Origin: Ectothiorhodospira lacustris
GTDB taxonomy: Bacteria > Pseudomonadota > Gammaproteobacteria > Ectothiorhodospirales > Ectothiorhodospiraceae
Direction: 5' to 3'
DNA length: 64,000 bases
Assembly (NCBI RefSeq): GCF_022227845.1
Contig: NZ_JAJNQN010000020.1
Coordinates: 1 to 64,000 of the forward strand
A program made the translations under genes and the position numbers. The notes under the pieces were generated by a model. That model made no database searches and had not been told where the DNA came from. It was given only the letters and a program-made list of their open reading frames with translations. This document shows positions 1 through 8,365 of the stretch, piece after piece; position 1 is the stretch's first letter, and each line of letters opens with the position of its first letter.

Positions 1-173
1 CGTATAGCACATCCCCTCCCCCCAGGAACAAAGCACGCATTTTCTGGCACCGCTTCGGTAAATAACTGATTCAAAATGAAATCAAATCCGAACCAGTACC
101 CTGACACCAGATCAGGCTGATTCCATGCTCCCAGACGGCCAGTGCTATACAGACTCCGCATAAGCCACCTTAC

Positions 174-449
174 ACGGAATGGAACGTGACTTTCGAAGGG
201 CAATACTGGCGAGTTTCGGTCAAGCGCGAAGAGGAGGTGCGGCGCATGCTTGGCGAACTTGGGGGCGTTGCATAGATGATCGCCGCTCTGCTTTATGGGA
301 GCGGCATGAGGCTGGTGGAATGCCCACACCCCCGCGTGTCGGATGAGGAATCCGGCCGGAGATTGTGTGTGGTGCGATGCAGCGGCCCTACCCCATTCGG
401 GCCGCACGGGTTCCCTGTACTCCATGACCTTTCCAATGCATGGTCCTAG
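174..449 (+). pseudogene. Decayed integron-type tyrosine recombinase (IntI-like) remnant
   Basis: One reading frame gives a segment with REEEVRRML, then an in-frame TAG at 273-275, then [16 protein letters not shown] followed by PHPRVSDEE. In integron integrases the same block reads approximately REEVRRVL...[22 protein letters not shown], with the catalytic arginine in GMRL. The match continues across the stop and then fades, and the frame ends at 447-449. No C-terminal HxxR or tyrosine motif follows. I read it as a fragment of an inactivated integrase. The stretch upstream of about 220 does not match the family, so the remnant may be chimeric. The call rests on pattern recognition of this short block. 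Confidence 0.5.
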
Positions 450-466
450 AGTCGAGATTATCTCAT

Positions 467-490
467 TTTGTGACGCACTTCATGTTTCAG
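467..490 (+). repeat. Imperfect 24-bp direct repeat, copy 1
   Basis: This stretch begins TTTGTGAC and ends TGTTTCAG. It matches 637-660 at 21 of 24 positions, 170 bp away in the same orientation. It lies just after the integrase remnant, so it may be scar from a mobile element. No transposase or target-site duplication was identified. Confidence 0.45.
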
Positions 491-636
491 GTCAGGTTTT
501 CCGTGCTGATCGCCAGGGGCCCCCCACCGTCAGGCGGTGTGTCGATCACCGACCTGCACACCGGTAACGTTGATCTGCTTGGGCGCGATGCCGAGGCAAC
601 TGTAATGCGTAAGCGGTATCTGCGCCCATCGTGTGA

Positions 637-660
637 TTTGTGACCCATTTCCTGTTTCAG
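637..660 (+). repeat. Imperfect 24-bp direct repeat, copy 2
   Basis: Partner of the repeat at 467-490, with three mismatches. It lies about 130 bp upstream of the desaturase start. Confidence 0.45.
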
Positions 661-791
661 CTCCAACTTGCCGTCCGGTTCGGCAGGGATGCCGGCCGTT
701 TCCCGATTTTGCGTTTTTTGGGCGCCCCACTCCCCCGTTTTCTTGTATCGTGTGGCCTTTCTTCGCATCGACCAGAGATTCGGATAACCCC

Positions 792-2279
792 ATGACGAAC
801 AAGAAGAAGATCACCATCATCGGTGCCGGCTTTTCCGGCATGGCGGCGGCGGCCACCCTGGCCCGGGAAGGGATGGACGTGACCGTGATCGAACGCCACG
901 ACATCCCCGGCGGACGGGGGCGGCAGTTCTCGGCGCAAGGGTTCACCTTCGACATGGGACCCAGCTGGTACTGGATGCCCGATGTGATCGATGACTTCTT
1001 CGCCCGCTTCGACCGTCGGGTATCGGACTATTTCGAGCTCAAACGGCTGGACCCGTCCTATCGGATCTATTTCGGCAAGGAGGATTACGTGGAGATCCCC
1101 GCCAGCATGGAAGAAGCAGAAGCCCTGTTCGAGGGCATCGAACCCGGCGCCGGGGCGCAGCTGCGGGCCTTCATGAAGGAGGCCGAGGTGAAGTACACCG
1201 TGGGCATCGGCGAGTTCGCCAACAAGCCCTGTCTGTCCATCATGGAGTTCGCCCAGCTGCGGCTGCTCAAGTATCTGTTTTCCATGCACCTGCTGCGCTC
1301 CTTCCGCAGCCACATCAGCCGCTACTTCAAGAGCCCCCGCATCCAGCGCATGCTGGAGTTCCCCATCCTGTTCCTGGGGGGGACGGGCCGCACCACCCCG
1401 GCCCTGTACAGCATGATGAACTACGGTGATATCAAGCTGGGCACCTGGTATCCCATGGGGGGCATGCACCAGCTGGCCCGGGCCATGCACCGGCTGGCGG
1501 AGGAACAGGGGGTGACGTTCCACTTCAGTACCGAGGCCACCCGCATCGACACCCGGGACGGCAAGGCGGTGGCGGTGGAGACGAACCAGGGGCGGTTCGA
1601 GGCGGATTTCGTCATCGCCTCCGGCGACTATCACCACATGGAACAGGTCCTGCTGCCCCGGGAGGCCCGCACCTACGACCAGGCCTACTGGGATAAGCGA
1701 GTCATGTCCCCCTCCTCCCTGATCTTCTACATGGGGGTGAACAGGAAGCTGGAGGGACTGTTGCACCACACCTTGCTGTTCGATGCGGATTTTGAGGCCC
1801 ATGCGGCGCAAATCTATGAAGATCCTCAGTGGCCCACGGAACCCTCCCTGTACATCAATGTCACTTCCCAGACCGACCCTTCCGTGGCACCGGAAGGCCA
1901 GGAAAACCTCATGGTCCTGATCCCGGTGGCCCCGGGGCTGGAGGATACCCCGGCCGTGCGCGATCGGTACTACACCCTCGTCATGGACCGTATAGAGGCT
2001 ATCACCGGCCAGTCCATCCGCGAGCATGTGGTGTATTGCCGCAGTTATGCCCACAATGACTTCACCGAGGATTATCATGCCTTCAAGGGGAACGCCTACG
2101 GCCTGGCCAATACCCTGATGCAGACCGCCTTCCTCAAGCCCCGCATGCAGAGCCGCAAGCTGGACAATCTGTACTTTGCCGGCCAGCTCACCGTGCCGGG
2201 ACCGGGGGTGCCCCCCACCATTCTGTCCGGGACCATCGCCGCCGGCGAGATCCTGGGCCGTTGCCGGAGCCAGTCATGA
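792..2279 (+). CDS. Phytoene desaturase (CrtI/CrtN-type) family FAD oxidoreductase
   Basis: This 495-residue protein opens with a dinucleotide-binding fold (IIGAGFSGMAAAATLAREG, residues about 8-26), then the IERHDIPGGRGRQF segment and DMGPSWYWMPDV. These are typical of carotenoid desaturases and amine-oxidase-like FAD enzymes. The C-terminus carries the second FAD-contact motif, NLYFAGQLTVPGPGVPP. Length is normal for CrtI/CrtN (about 490-510). I chose the ATG at 792 because the fold starts right after it; the open frame extends further upstream but looks non-coding, and no strong ribosome-binding site is visible. No crtB, crtE or crtY lies nearby, so a role in carotenoid synthesis is inferred from family only. 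Another substrate in the desaturase/isomerase group is possible. Its stop overlaps the pdxH start. Confidence 0.85.
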   Translation: MTNKKKITIIGAGFSGMAAAATLAREGMDVTVIERHDIPGGRGRQFSAQGFTFDMGPSWYWMPDVIDDFFARFDRRVSDYFELKRLDPSYRIYFGKEDYVEIPASMEEAEALFEGIEPGAGAQLRAFMKEAEVKYTVGIGEFANKPCLSIMEFAQLRLLKYLFSMHLLRSFRSHISRYFKSPRIQRMLEFPILFLGGTGRTTPALYSMMNYGDIKLGTWYPMGGMHQLARAMHRLAEEQGVTFHFSTEATRIDTRDGKAVAVETNQGRFEADFVIASGDYHHMEQVLLPREARTYDQAYWDKRVMSPSSLIFYMGVNRKLEGLLHHTLLFDADFEAHAAQIYEDPQWPTEPSLYINVTSQTDPSVAPEGQENLMVLIPVAPGLEDTPAVRDRYYTLVMDRIEAITGQSIREHVVYCRSYAHNDFTEDYHAFKGNAYGLANTLMQTAFLKPRMQSRKLDNLYFAGQLTVPGPGVPPTILSGTIAAGEILGRCRSQS

Positions 2280-2914
2280 CCGAGATCGACCACCGACAGA
2301 CCCGTCGTGACTACAGCCGGGGCAGCCTGCGCCGGGCGGACCTGGCCGCCGATCCGTTCGCGCAACTGGGCCGCTGGCTGGCGGATGCGGAGAACCAGCC
2401 CGATGCCACCGCCATGGCCCTGGCCACGGTGAATGACCACGGCCAGCCTTCGCAACGCATGGTCCTGCTCAAGCATCTGGATACCCGGGGGCTGTGCTGG
2501 TACTCCGATACCCGCAGCCAGAAGGGGCGGGAGCTGGCCCATAATCCCCGCGGCTGTCTGCTGTTCTACTGGGCGCCGCTGGAACGGCAGATCCGGGTGG
2601 AGGGAATCGTGGAGCGGTTGCCCGTGGCGGAGGCGGAGGACTATTTCCATAGCCGTCCGCTGGGTAGCCGGCTGGCGGCGGCGGCCTCGCACCAGAGCGC
2701 CCCCATCACCGGCCGGGATGAACTGGAGGCCCGGCTCAAGGCGGTGCAGGAACGCCATCCGGACGGGGACGTGCCCAGACCGGAGAGCTGGATCGGTTTC
2801 CGGCTGGTGCCGGAGGCCTTCGAGTTCTGGCAGGGCCGGGATAACCGGCTCCATGACCGGTTCCGCTACCACCGGGATGAGGCGGGCTGGGGGCTGACCC
2901 GGCTGATGCCGTAA
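2276..2914 (+). CDS. pdxH: Pyridoxamine/pyridoxine 5'-phosphate oxidase
   Basis: PdxH is an FMN enzyme that oxidises pyridoxine or pyridoxamine 5'-phosphate to pyridoxal 5'-phosphate in the cytoplasm. The 212-residue protein has the usual features: RRDYSRGSL near the N-terminus, DPFAQLGRWLADA, PSQRMVLLK, YSDTRSQKGREL, the FYWAPLERQIRVEG block, SHQSAPI, and ESWIGFRLVPEAFEFWQG with a C-terminal RFRY segment. I chose the ATG at 2276, which overlaps the desaturase stop (ATGA), over a TTG five codons upstream. The overlap suggests translational coupling of two functionally unrelated genes. Confidence 0.95.
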   Translation: MTEIDHRQTRRDYSRGSLRRADLAADPFAQLGRWLADAENQPDATAMALATVNDHGQPSQRMVLLKHLDTRGLCWYSDTRSQKGRELAHNPRGCLLFYWAPLERQIRVEGIVERLPVAEAEDYFHSRPLGSRLAAAASHQSAPITGRDELEARLKAVQERHPDGDVPRPESWIGFRLVPEAFEFWQGRDNRLHDRFRYHRDEAGWGLTRLMP

Positions 2915-2917
2915 GCC

Positions 2918-4270
2918 TCAGTCGGTCAGCACCAGCCGGGTGCCGAAGGGAGGCTCGGCGTCCTGAAAGGCCGCCGAGACCACCCACAACACGGGCCAGC
3001 CGGGCCGAAACTCGGCCGGCCCCTGCAGGTCCGTGAGCACCACGCCCATGTCCGGTCGATAGCGGTCCGCAGCCTGCAGCAAGGGGGTGAAGTCCGTGCC
3101 CCCGCCCCCTTCGAAGACGATGTCCCGCAGGTTGGATACCCCCGGCTCCAGCTCTTCCACCGCCCGCACCCGGGTATCGCCGATGACTACCACCAGGCGG
3201 GATTCCGTGCGCCGGGTGATGGCCTCGATCTCGGTGGCGAAACGGCCCAGCAAGGCCTCGTCGATGGAGCCGGACACGTCCACCACCAGCACCAGCCGTG
3301 GCACCGAGGCGGCGGTGACCATGCCCGGTTCCCAGGGCATGCGTCGCCCTCCCGGTGCCCGCCCCCGATTGGCCAGGTAGGACCGGGAGGGCCGGGACCA
3401 GGACACTTCCGGTCGGCGGGCCAGTCCCCGGCTGACCCGGGTACGCAGCACCTGTTCCCAGGGCACCTTCACCCGGGGCAGATCGGCGATGAGGCCCCGC
3501 AGCATGGAAAAGTCCCCGTCCCCGGCGTGGGCTCGGGTGATGCGCTGCGCCCATTCCCGGCTCTGCTCTGCCACAGTTTCCGGTTTGAGGGCATCCTCAT
3601 CGGAGGGCAGCAGGTCCCTCAGAATATCCGCCCCCAGCTGACGGGCACGGGCCGCCCGGGGGCCGTCTTCCATGGCCTGGGCCTGACCGCCCTGCCCTTC
3701 CCGGGCAGGGCCCGAGCCGCCGTCACCCTCCCGGGATGACTGACTGGATTGCCGGGAAGACGAATCACTACTGGGCCGGCGGTCGTCGATCTGGCGATAG
3801 AGGCGTTCCACGTCCCATTCCAGCAAGGATTTTTCCTCGCTCTGCTGGATCTGCAGCACATCGTCCAGCAGGCTGGACAGGGTGACGGAGCCCTTGGGCA
3901 GGGCCATCCAGGTGAGGTGCCCGAGGCTGCTGTTGACGATGGCGTCGGCGCAGATGTTGAAGAGGGCCGGATCCACGCTGCCCCTCAGACGGGCGATGGC
4001 CTGCATACGCTGGGGGTGGCGCAGGGCCACGTGCAGCACTTGGTGGGCCACTAGGCCCACCTGCTGGGGATGAGGCAGTCGTTCGAAGGCGGGGCCGTAG
4101 AAGATGGTGTGGCCGTCGTTGGCGACGGTCAGGGCCTCCCGCCCGTCCGGCAGGTCACGGTGCTGCACCCACAGGGCCAGGCCGCCCGTGGACGGGGCGA
4201 ATTCCACCAGGGTCTGGATGGCGCGGGTGCCCCGGTGGGTGGGGCCGGTGGTGAAGGTGGGGGTGTTCAT
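2918..4270 (-). CDS. VWA-like / DUF2201 putative metallopeptidase-domain protein
   Basis: The 450-residue protein has an N-terminal domain containing HQVLHVALRH (about residue 85), which resembles the HExxH-like helix of DUF2201 proteins. A low-complexity Ser/Gly/Gln linker follows. The C-terminal von Willebrand A-like domain has the metal-site start LVLVVDVSGSID and the later GGGGTDF motif. The start overlaps the stop of the upstream MoxR-type ATPase (ATGA). MoxR ATPase plus VWA protein pairs commonly act together in chaperone-like assembly or activation of enzyme complexes; the client here is unknown. The first motif lacks the Glu of a true HExxH, so peptidase activity is doubtful. Confidence 0.8.
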   Translation of the reverse strand: MNTPTFTTGPTHRGTRAIQTLVEFAPSTGGLALWVQHRDLPDGREALTVANDGHTIFYGPAFERLPHPQQVGLVAHQVLHVALRHPQRMQAIARLRGSVDPALFNICADAIVNSSLGHLTWMALPKGSVTLSSLLDDVLQIQQSEEKSLLEWDVERLYRQIDDRRPSSDSSSRQSSQSSREGDGGSGPAREGQGGQAQAMEDGPRAARARQLGADILRDLLPSDEDALKPETVAEQSREWAQRITRAHAGDGDFSMLRGLIADLPRVKVPWEQVLRTRVSRGLARRPEVSWSRPSRSYLANRGRAPGGRRMPWEPGMVTAASVPRLVLVVDVSGSIDEALLGRFATEIEAITRRTESRLVVVIGDTRVRAVEELEPGVSNLRDIVFEGGGGTDFTPLLQAADRYRPDMGVVLTDLQGPAEFRPGWPVLWVVSAAFQDAEPPFGTRLVLTD

Positions 4271-5346
4271 TCCCCACGCTGTTCCATGTAGCGCCCGTAG
4301 ACCGGACTGCCCAGCACGGCATTCTCCAGCCCCAGGGACAGGGCCCGGTGCATGAGCAGTTCCATGGTGAGGGTCTGGGCTTCGCGGATGGGCAGGGGCA
4401 CGTCGCCGCGGATGTCCGGATACTGCTCCACGATCTCCAGGGCCCGGGCCATGCCGTGCTCCCCGGTCACCGCCGCCAAAAGGCCATAGATCATGCCGTA
4501 CAGGCCGTCCAGGGTGCGGGGCAGCAGGGCCGCCGTCTCCTTGCCGGGGGCGGCTTCGAGCAGACGGGTGACGTCCACCCCGGCCTGGATCTCCCGCAAC
4601 ACACCGAAGAATTCCGCCGCGTTGGCGGCGCCGATGCGCCCCTGAACGAACAGGCGCTTGGCACTGTCGGACATGCCCGACTTGAGCACGTTGGAGATAT
4701 CCTCCCAGCCCCGAGGGCTGGCGCCGATCAGGTAGTCGTTGGCCAGCTGGGTCTGGGTGTCGTCCAATTTGTCGGCACGCACCTTGAGGTAGGCCATGAC
4801 CTCGGGGGCGAATCCCCGCGCCAGGGCATGTTCCAGAAAGGCGTCGATCACCGTCTGCACGTTGAAATGGAACATGCGGTCCGCCAGGGCCGTGCCCATG
4901 TCGTGGCTCACGGCGCCGTGGAAACGGGCATTGCCGGCCGCCACCACCATCCAGCCTTCGGGAAGGTGGTAGTGGCCGACGCGGCGGTCCAGGATCAGGG
5001 AATAAGCGGAGATCTGCAGGCGCTGGTCCGCGGCAGTCAGTTCGTCCAGGAACAGGATTCCTTCCGGGGTGTCGGCCTCGGGCAGGAATTCCGGTGGGAA
5101 CCAAACGGTGCGGGACTGCTGTTCATCGGCGTAGATGGCGCCGCGAATGTCCACCGGTTCGATGGTGGTCAGACGCAGGTCCACCAAGGGAACGTCGTAG
5201 TGCCTCGCCAGCTGAGCGACGATGGAGGATTTCCCCACCCCCCGGGTCCCCCACAGCATGGAGGCCCGGCGCCGTAGCACCGGATCGGCATATTGCTCGA
5301 TCAGGGCCTGCTTGGCGGCGGCAATGGATACTGCGGGGATGTTCAT
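4267..5346 (-). CDS. MoxR-type AAA+ ATPase
   Basis: The 359-residue AAA+ protein has Walker A GTRGVGKS (about residue 37), Walker B ILFLDEL, a sensor-1-like VVAAGN and an arginine-rich ADRMFHF segment. This arrangement is typical of MoxR/CbbQ-like ATPases paired with VWA proteins. I chose the ATG at 5346 because an AAGG lies seven bases before it; an ATG five codons upstream is possible. It is the first gene of a two-gene coupled unit with the VWA/DUF2201 protein. It probably remodels a client complex using ATP. The client cannot be deduced from the neighbours. Confidence 0.85.
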   Translation of the reverse strand: MNIPAVSIAAAKQALIEQYADPVLRRRASMLWGTRGVGKSSIVAQLARHYDVPLVDLRLTTIEPVDIRGAIYADEQQSRTVWFPPEFLPEADTPEGILFLDELTAADQRLQISAYSLILDRRVGHYHLPEGWMVVAAGNARFHGAVSHDMGTALADRMFHFNVQTVIDAFLEHALARGFAPEVMAYLKVRADKLDDTQTQLANDYLIGASPRGWEDISNVLKSGMSDSAKRLFVQGRIGAANAAEFFGVLREIQAGVDVTRLLEAAPGKETAALLPRTLDGLYGMIYGLLAAVTGEHGMARALEIVEQYPDIRGDVPLPIREAQTLTMELLMHRALSLGLENAVLGSPVYGRYMEQRGE

Positions 5347-5383
5347 GGGGTTGCCTTGCATGCTTTAAATCCATCCTCTTGGT

Positions 5384-6463
5384 TCAAGAATCGGTGTCAC
5401 GGACCCAGGCCGACAGATCCAGGGGTTTGGGCAGAGGTGGGATCTCCAGCACTGGAACTTCCCGCGACCAGCTCCAGAAGACCGCCAGCAACAGAACCGG
5501 CGGGATGCCGGTGGTCCACAGAGGCAAGGGCTCTTCGCGACCCAGGCCCAGCAGGTAAAGCACCGGTACCAGAGCCAGGATGCCCAATACCCCCTGGACC
5601 GGGAGGCTGCGGCGAAAGACCACCTGCCAGCGCCGACGCAGGAAGTGAGCATGAAAGTCCTCAGGGGGGTGGGAGAAGACCGCCACCAGATGGGAAATGG
5701 TCCGGGCAAACTTGCTTTCGGCATCCTCAGAACGCTCCGGCTCTCGATGGGCCAGTTTGATCGTGGACTTCCATCCGCTGTCCGTCGCCTGCAAGGCCCG
5801 CCAGGCGCGGCCGCGCACGGCCAACAGGTCGGCGGGCAAAGCCACCTCCCCTGCAGACGGCTTTTCCAGCACCAGCTTGGCCGGCAGACCTTCCACCTGG
5901 CGGGCGTCCAGACACAGGCGGCGACCGGCCACCACGGCCTCGCCGCCCGCAAACCGCATGGGCCAGATCTCACCGCCCTGCAGCCGACGCCGAACCACCC
6001 GGCGGACGCGATAGTCCAGAGCCGCCAGTACCCCGTCCACCCGCATGAACTGCTGCGCCGGCGCCACCTTGGTGAGTTGCCGGTAGACCCCTTCCACCGT
6101 AGGTCCTTCCACCTCAAGCCTGGCCTTGAGTCCCGAGGGATGGGCCAGGGTACGGACCAGGCGGAACTGGTCGGCCTTCGGGTTTTCCAGGGTGAGGGTT
6201 TCCGTCAGGGTCAGGCCGGCCAGACCCACGGACTCATGCTCGACGGGCTGAAAGACCAGGGTTCGTGCCTGCCGGTCCGTGGCCGCCAGGTCCACCCGGC
6301 GGCCGTCCCGTGAAAAGGGCGCCACCAGTTTGAGGATTTCGTGATGGGTCAGCGGGATCACCGTCCCTCCTGGGGTCTTTTCCGGGTTTTGCTCCGGTGG
6401 TGGATTGACGCCCATCATCCAGCGCACCGTGGCGCCGAGGGGCATGGCTTTTCTGACTGCCAT
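5384..6463 (-). CDS. Uncharacterised protein with C-terminal membrane segments
   Basis: I do not recognise this 359-residue protein. The first 260 residues look soluble and mixed alpha/beta, with several basic stretches around residue 155. Two hydrophobic segments follow near residues 290-330 (VLGILALVPVLYLLGLG and PVLLLAVFWSW), then a short proline-rich tail. It lies 37 bp upstream of the MoxR-type ATPase on the same strand, so it may belong to that unit. No good ribosome-binding site precedes the ATG at 6463; internal ATG codons at residues 7 and about 16 are alternatives. Confidence 0.65.
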   Translation of the reverse strand: MAVRKAMPLGATVRWMMGVNPPPEQNPEKTPGGTVIPLTHHEILKLVAPFSRDGRRVDLAATDRQARTLVFQPVEHESVGLAGLTLTETLTLENPKADQFRLVRTLAHPSGLKARLEVEGPTVEGVYRQLTKVAPAQQFMRVDGVLAALDYRVRRVVRRRLQGGEIWPMRFAGGEAVVAGRRLCLDARQVEGLPAKLVLEKPSAGEVALPADLLAVRGRAWRALQATDSGWKSTIKLAHREPERSEDAESKFARTISHLVAVFSHPPEDFHAHFLRRRWQVVFRRSLPVQGVLGILALVPVLYLLGLGREEPLPLWTTGIPPVLLLAVFWSWSREVPVLEIPPLPKPLDLSAWVRDTDS

Positions 6464-6540
6464 AATATGAAATGTTTCCCCATGAATTTGCCGAAGGACG
6501 AGATGAGAAGGCCCCAGCCTGCACCGTCACTCCCGGTCGC

Positions 6541-6650
6541 CCTTGCCGTCACTCCCGATCGCCCTTGCCGTCACTCCCGCGAAAGCGGGAGCCCAGGGGA
6601 TCCTGCACGTCAATGGATTCCCGCTTGCGCGGGAATGACGTATTCAGAAT
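6541..6650 (+). repeat. 110-bp palindrome-bearing repeat, copy 1
   Basis: This unit is almost identical to 6671-6780, with only a few differences. It contains two hairpins: CTCCCGCGAAAGCGGGAG and ATTCCCGCTTGCGCGGGAAT. These resemble the short palindromic intergenic repeats (dRS3/REP-like) dispersed in many proteobacteria. The 400-bp stretch 6464-6862 holds no gene beyond these repeats. Confidence 0.85.
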
Positions 6651-6670
6651 ACCCCTTGAAGCCCCCCCCT

Positions 6671-6780
6671 CCTTGCCGTCACTCCCGATCGCCCTTGCCG
6701 TCACTCCCGCGAAAGCGGGAGCCCAGGGGGTCCTGCACGTCAATGGATTCCCGCTTGCACGGGAATGGCTTATTCAGAAT
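6671..6780 (+). repeat. 110-bp palindrome-bearing repeat, copy 2
   Basis: Near-identical second copy, 130 bp downstream of the first and in the same orientation. It carries the same two hairpins, the second slightly decayed (TTGCACGGGAAT). It ends about 80 bp before the start of the DUF5610-like gene. Confidence 0.85.
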
Positions 6781-6862
6781 ATCTCCAATCTCATTCAAAA
6801 GCCTAAAGTCATTCAAGAGACTGCCGATACAAGCAGCATACCCATCATTCCCGGAGTTCACC

Positions 6863-8023
6863 GTGGTCAAGATCAACACACCCGTCACGGTCCTTCCCAG
6901 CACCCCCGACTTCAAGACCAGAAACCAGGGGATGTCCCAAGCTGGTGGCCGTACCGACAACGACAGCACTCGCGCGCTCTCGAACCTCCAGAACCGCATC
7001 CTGGAGGCCCTGGCCAAGCATACGCCCGGTCTGAACGCCGCCGGTTTCAAGCAGCTAAAGGCAGAGGATTACACCCCGGAAAAGGTCTCGGACCGGATCA
7101 CCCAGTTCGTGGAAATGGGCCTGGCCAATGCCCGCGCCCGCGGGGCTTCCGAAGAACAGCTGCAGTCCATGTACGACAGCGCCATGAAAGGTGTGGAACG
7201 GGGTTTCAAGGAAGCTCGCGAGATCCTGGAAGGCCTCAACCTGCTCAATGGCCGTATCGCCGAACAGGTGGATGAGACGGAGCGGCTCACCTTAGAAGGT
7301 CTGACGGCCCTGGCACCCAATGGTCAGGGACAGTCCCTGTCGTCCCTGACCAATCTGTCGGTGATGCAGCGTTACAGCCGCGCCGAGAGCCTGGAACTAA
7401 CCCTGACCACCCGCGAAGGCGACAAGGTGACCGTCCAGTTCCAGAGTGCCACGGACATCCAGGCACGCGGCGGGATGAGCCGCGACGGTGACCAGTCCAT
7501 GCAGTGGCTGGATGTGAGCCGAGCCAAGCAGAGCGGCTACCGGTTCTCGGTTCAAGGTGATCTCAATGCCCAGGAGCTGGAGGCCATCGAGAACCTGGTG
7601 CGGGACGTGAGTGGCCTGGCCAATGAGTTCTTCAACGGAGATGTGCAAAAAGCCTTCGAGATGGTCCCTGATCTGCGCTTTGACAGCAGCCAATTGGCTT
7701 CCATGGATCTGAGCATGACCCGGGTGGAGCAGTATTCCGCCACGGCGCGATATCAGCAGACCCAGCAGATCGAGGAAGGCGAGCGTGCCCGGCCCGGCCT
7801 GCGTCTTGGACAGCTCATGCGGGAGATGCAGGAGCAGTTCAACCGTTCCGTGCTGGCGTTCCTGGATCGTCCGCAGGAAGAGGCGGGGCGGATCATGTCC
7901 GCGCTGGTGCAGCAGGATGTGCGGTTCCTTGAGGCCGGTGAGTCGCAGCAGGCCCGTTTCAGAGAGAATCTGGAGCGTCTGCTGGGCGCCCTACCCCGGC
8001 AGGAAGTTGATGGAGACGTTTGA
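6863..8023 (+). CDS. DUF5610-like helical protein
   Basis: The 386-residue protein is rich in charged and Gln/Ala residues and is probably mostly helical. The N-terminal third (YTPEKVSDRITQFVEMGL, then a YDSAMKGVERGF helix) resembles DUF5610 proteins, which have no defined biochemical role. There is no signal peptide or membrane segment. I chose the GTG at 6863 because GGAG lies seven bases upstream. The open frame runs much further upstream, but that part crosses the palindromic repeats. Repeat clusters on either side are in opposite orientation. The assignment to DUF5610 is from memory of the motif and needs a profile search. Confidence 0.7.
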   Translation: MVKINTPVTVLPSTPDFKTRNQGMSQAGGRTDNDSTRALSNLQNRILEALAKHTPGLNAAGFKQLKAEDYTPEKVSDRITQFVEMGLANARARGASEEQLQSMYDSAMKGVERGFKEAREILEGLNLLNGRIAEQVDETERLTLEGLTALAPNGQGQSLSSLTNLSVMQRYSRAESLELTLTTREGDKVTVQFQSATDIQARGGMSRDGDQSMQWLDVSRAKQSGYRFSVQGDLNAQELEAIENLVRDVSGLANEFFNGDVQKAFEMVPDLRFDSSQLASMDLSMTRVEQYSATARYQQTQQIEEGERARPGLRLGQLMREMQEQFNRSVLAFLDRPQEEAGRIMSALVQQDVRFLEAGESQQARFRENLERLLGALPRQEVDGDV

Positions 8024-8131
8024 TTACCAAACCGGCAATTAAACAAGCATGATCATTTTCAACTTTAAACGATTGAAATCAATAGCTTGAGATTTTAAGT
8101 CAAAGACTTTTGATTGCCGGGTTAATAGTAT

Positions 8132-8345
8132 GTCATTCCCGCGTAGGCGGGAATCCAGTGTGTGCAAAAACCCCTGGGCTCCCGCTTTCGCGGGAGTGAC
8201 CGATCTCGGCACGGGCGCATATTGAGGCCGAGGCCTGGGCTCCCGCCTTCGCGGGAGTGACGGGAAGGGAAGCGGGAGTGACGGGAAGGGAAGCGGGAGT
8301 GAGGGGAAGGGGGATCGGGAGTGAAGGCGGCAACTTGGGAGTGAC
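8132..8345 (+). repeat. Cluster of palindromic repeats and degenerate tandem repeats
   Basis: Three hairpin units occur here: one near 8132-8157 (ATTCCCGCGTAGGCGGGAAT), one near 8173-8200 and one near 8233-8261 (CTCCCGCTTTCGCGGGAG and a variant). The second is the reverse complement of the palindrome in the 6541-6780 repeats, so the two clusters face each other across the DUF5610-like gene. From about 8262 a 21-bp unit starting GGGAAGGGAAGCGGGAGTGA repeats and then decays. The AT-rich stretch 8024-8131 holds nothing I recognise. Confidence 0.8.
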
Positions 8346-8365
8346 GCCAGAGGCCGCCGGGGACT

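Larger units (their letters stand above)
450..791. other. Non-coding stretch between integrase remnant and desaturase
   Basis: Apart from the two direct repeats, I see no convincing gene here. Short open frames on both strands have no recognisable protein pattern. The promoter of the downstream desaturase must lie here, but no clear -35/-10 pair stands out. Positions 1-173 likewise hold nothing recognisable. Confidence 0.5.

Noticed and set aside
657-2078. Long open frame antisense to the desaturase (473 codons)
   Set aside because: Composition is a mirror of the GC-rich forward gene, with no domain pattern; the forward gene has clear family motifs.
4348-5277. 309-codon forward open frame over the MoxR ATPase
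   Set aside because: Shadow of the Walker A/B-bearing reverse gene.
6341-6862. N-terminal extension of the DUF5610-like protein
   Set aside because: The extension reads through the intergenic palindromes; a good ribosome-binding site precedes the GTG at 6863.
6541-8345. CRISPR array
   Set aside because: The repeats are palindromic, only two or three per side, irregularly spaced, with the interval also repeated rather than unique; no cas gene is near.
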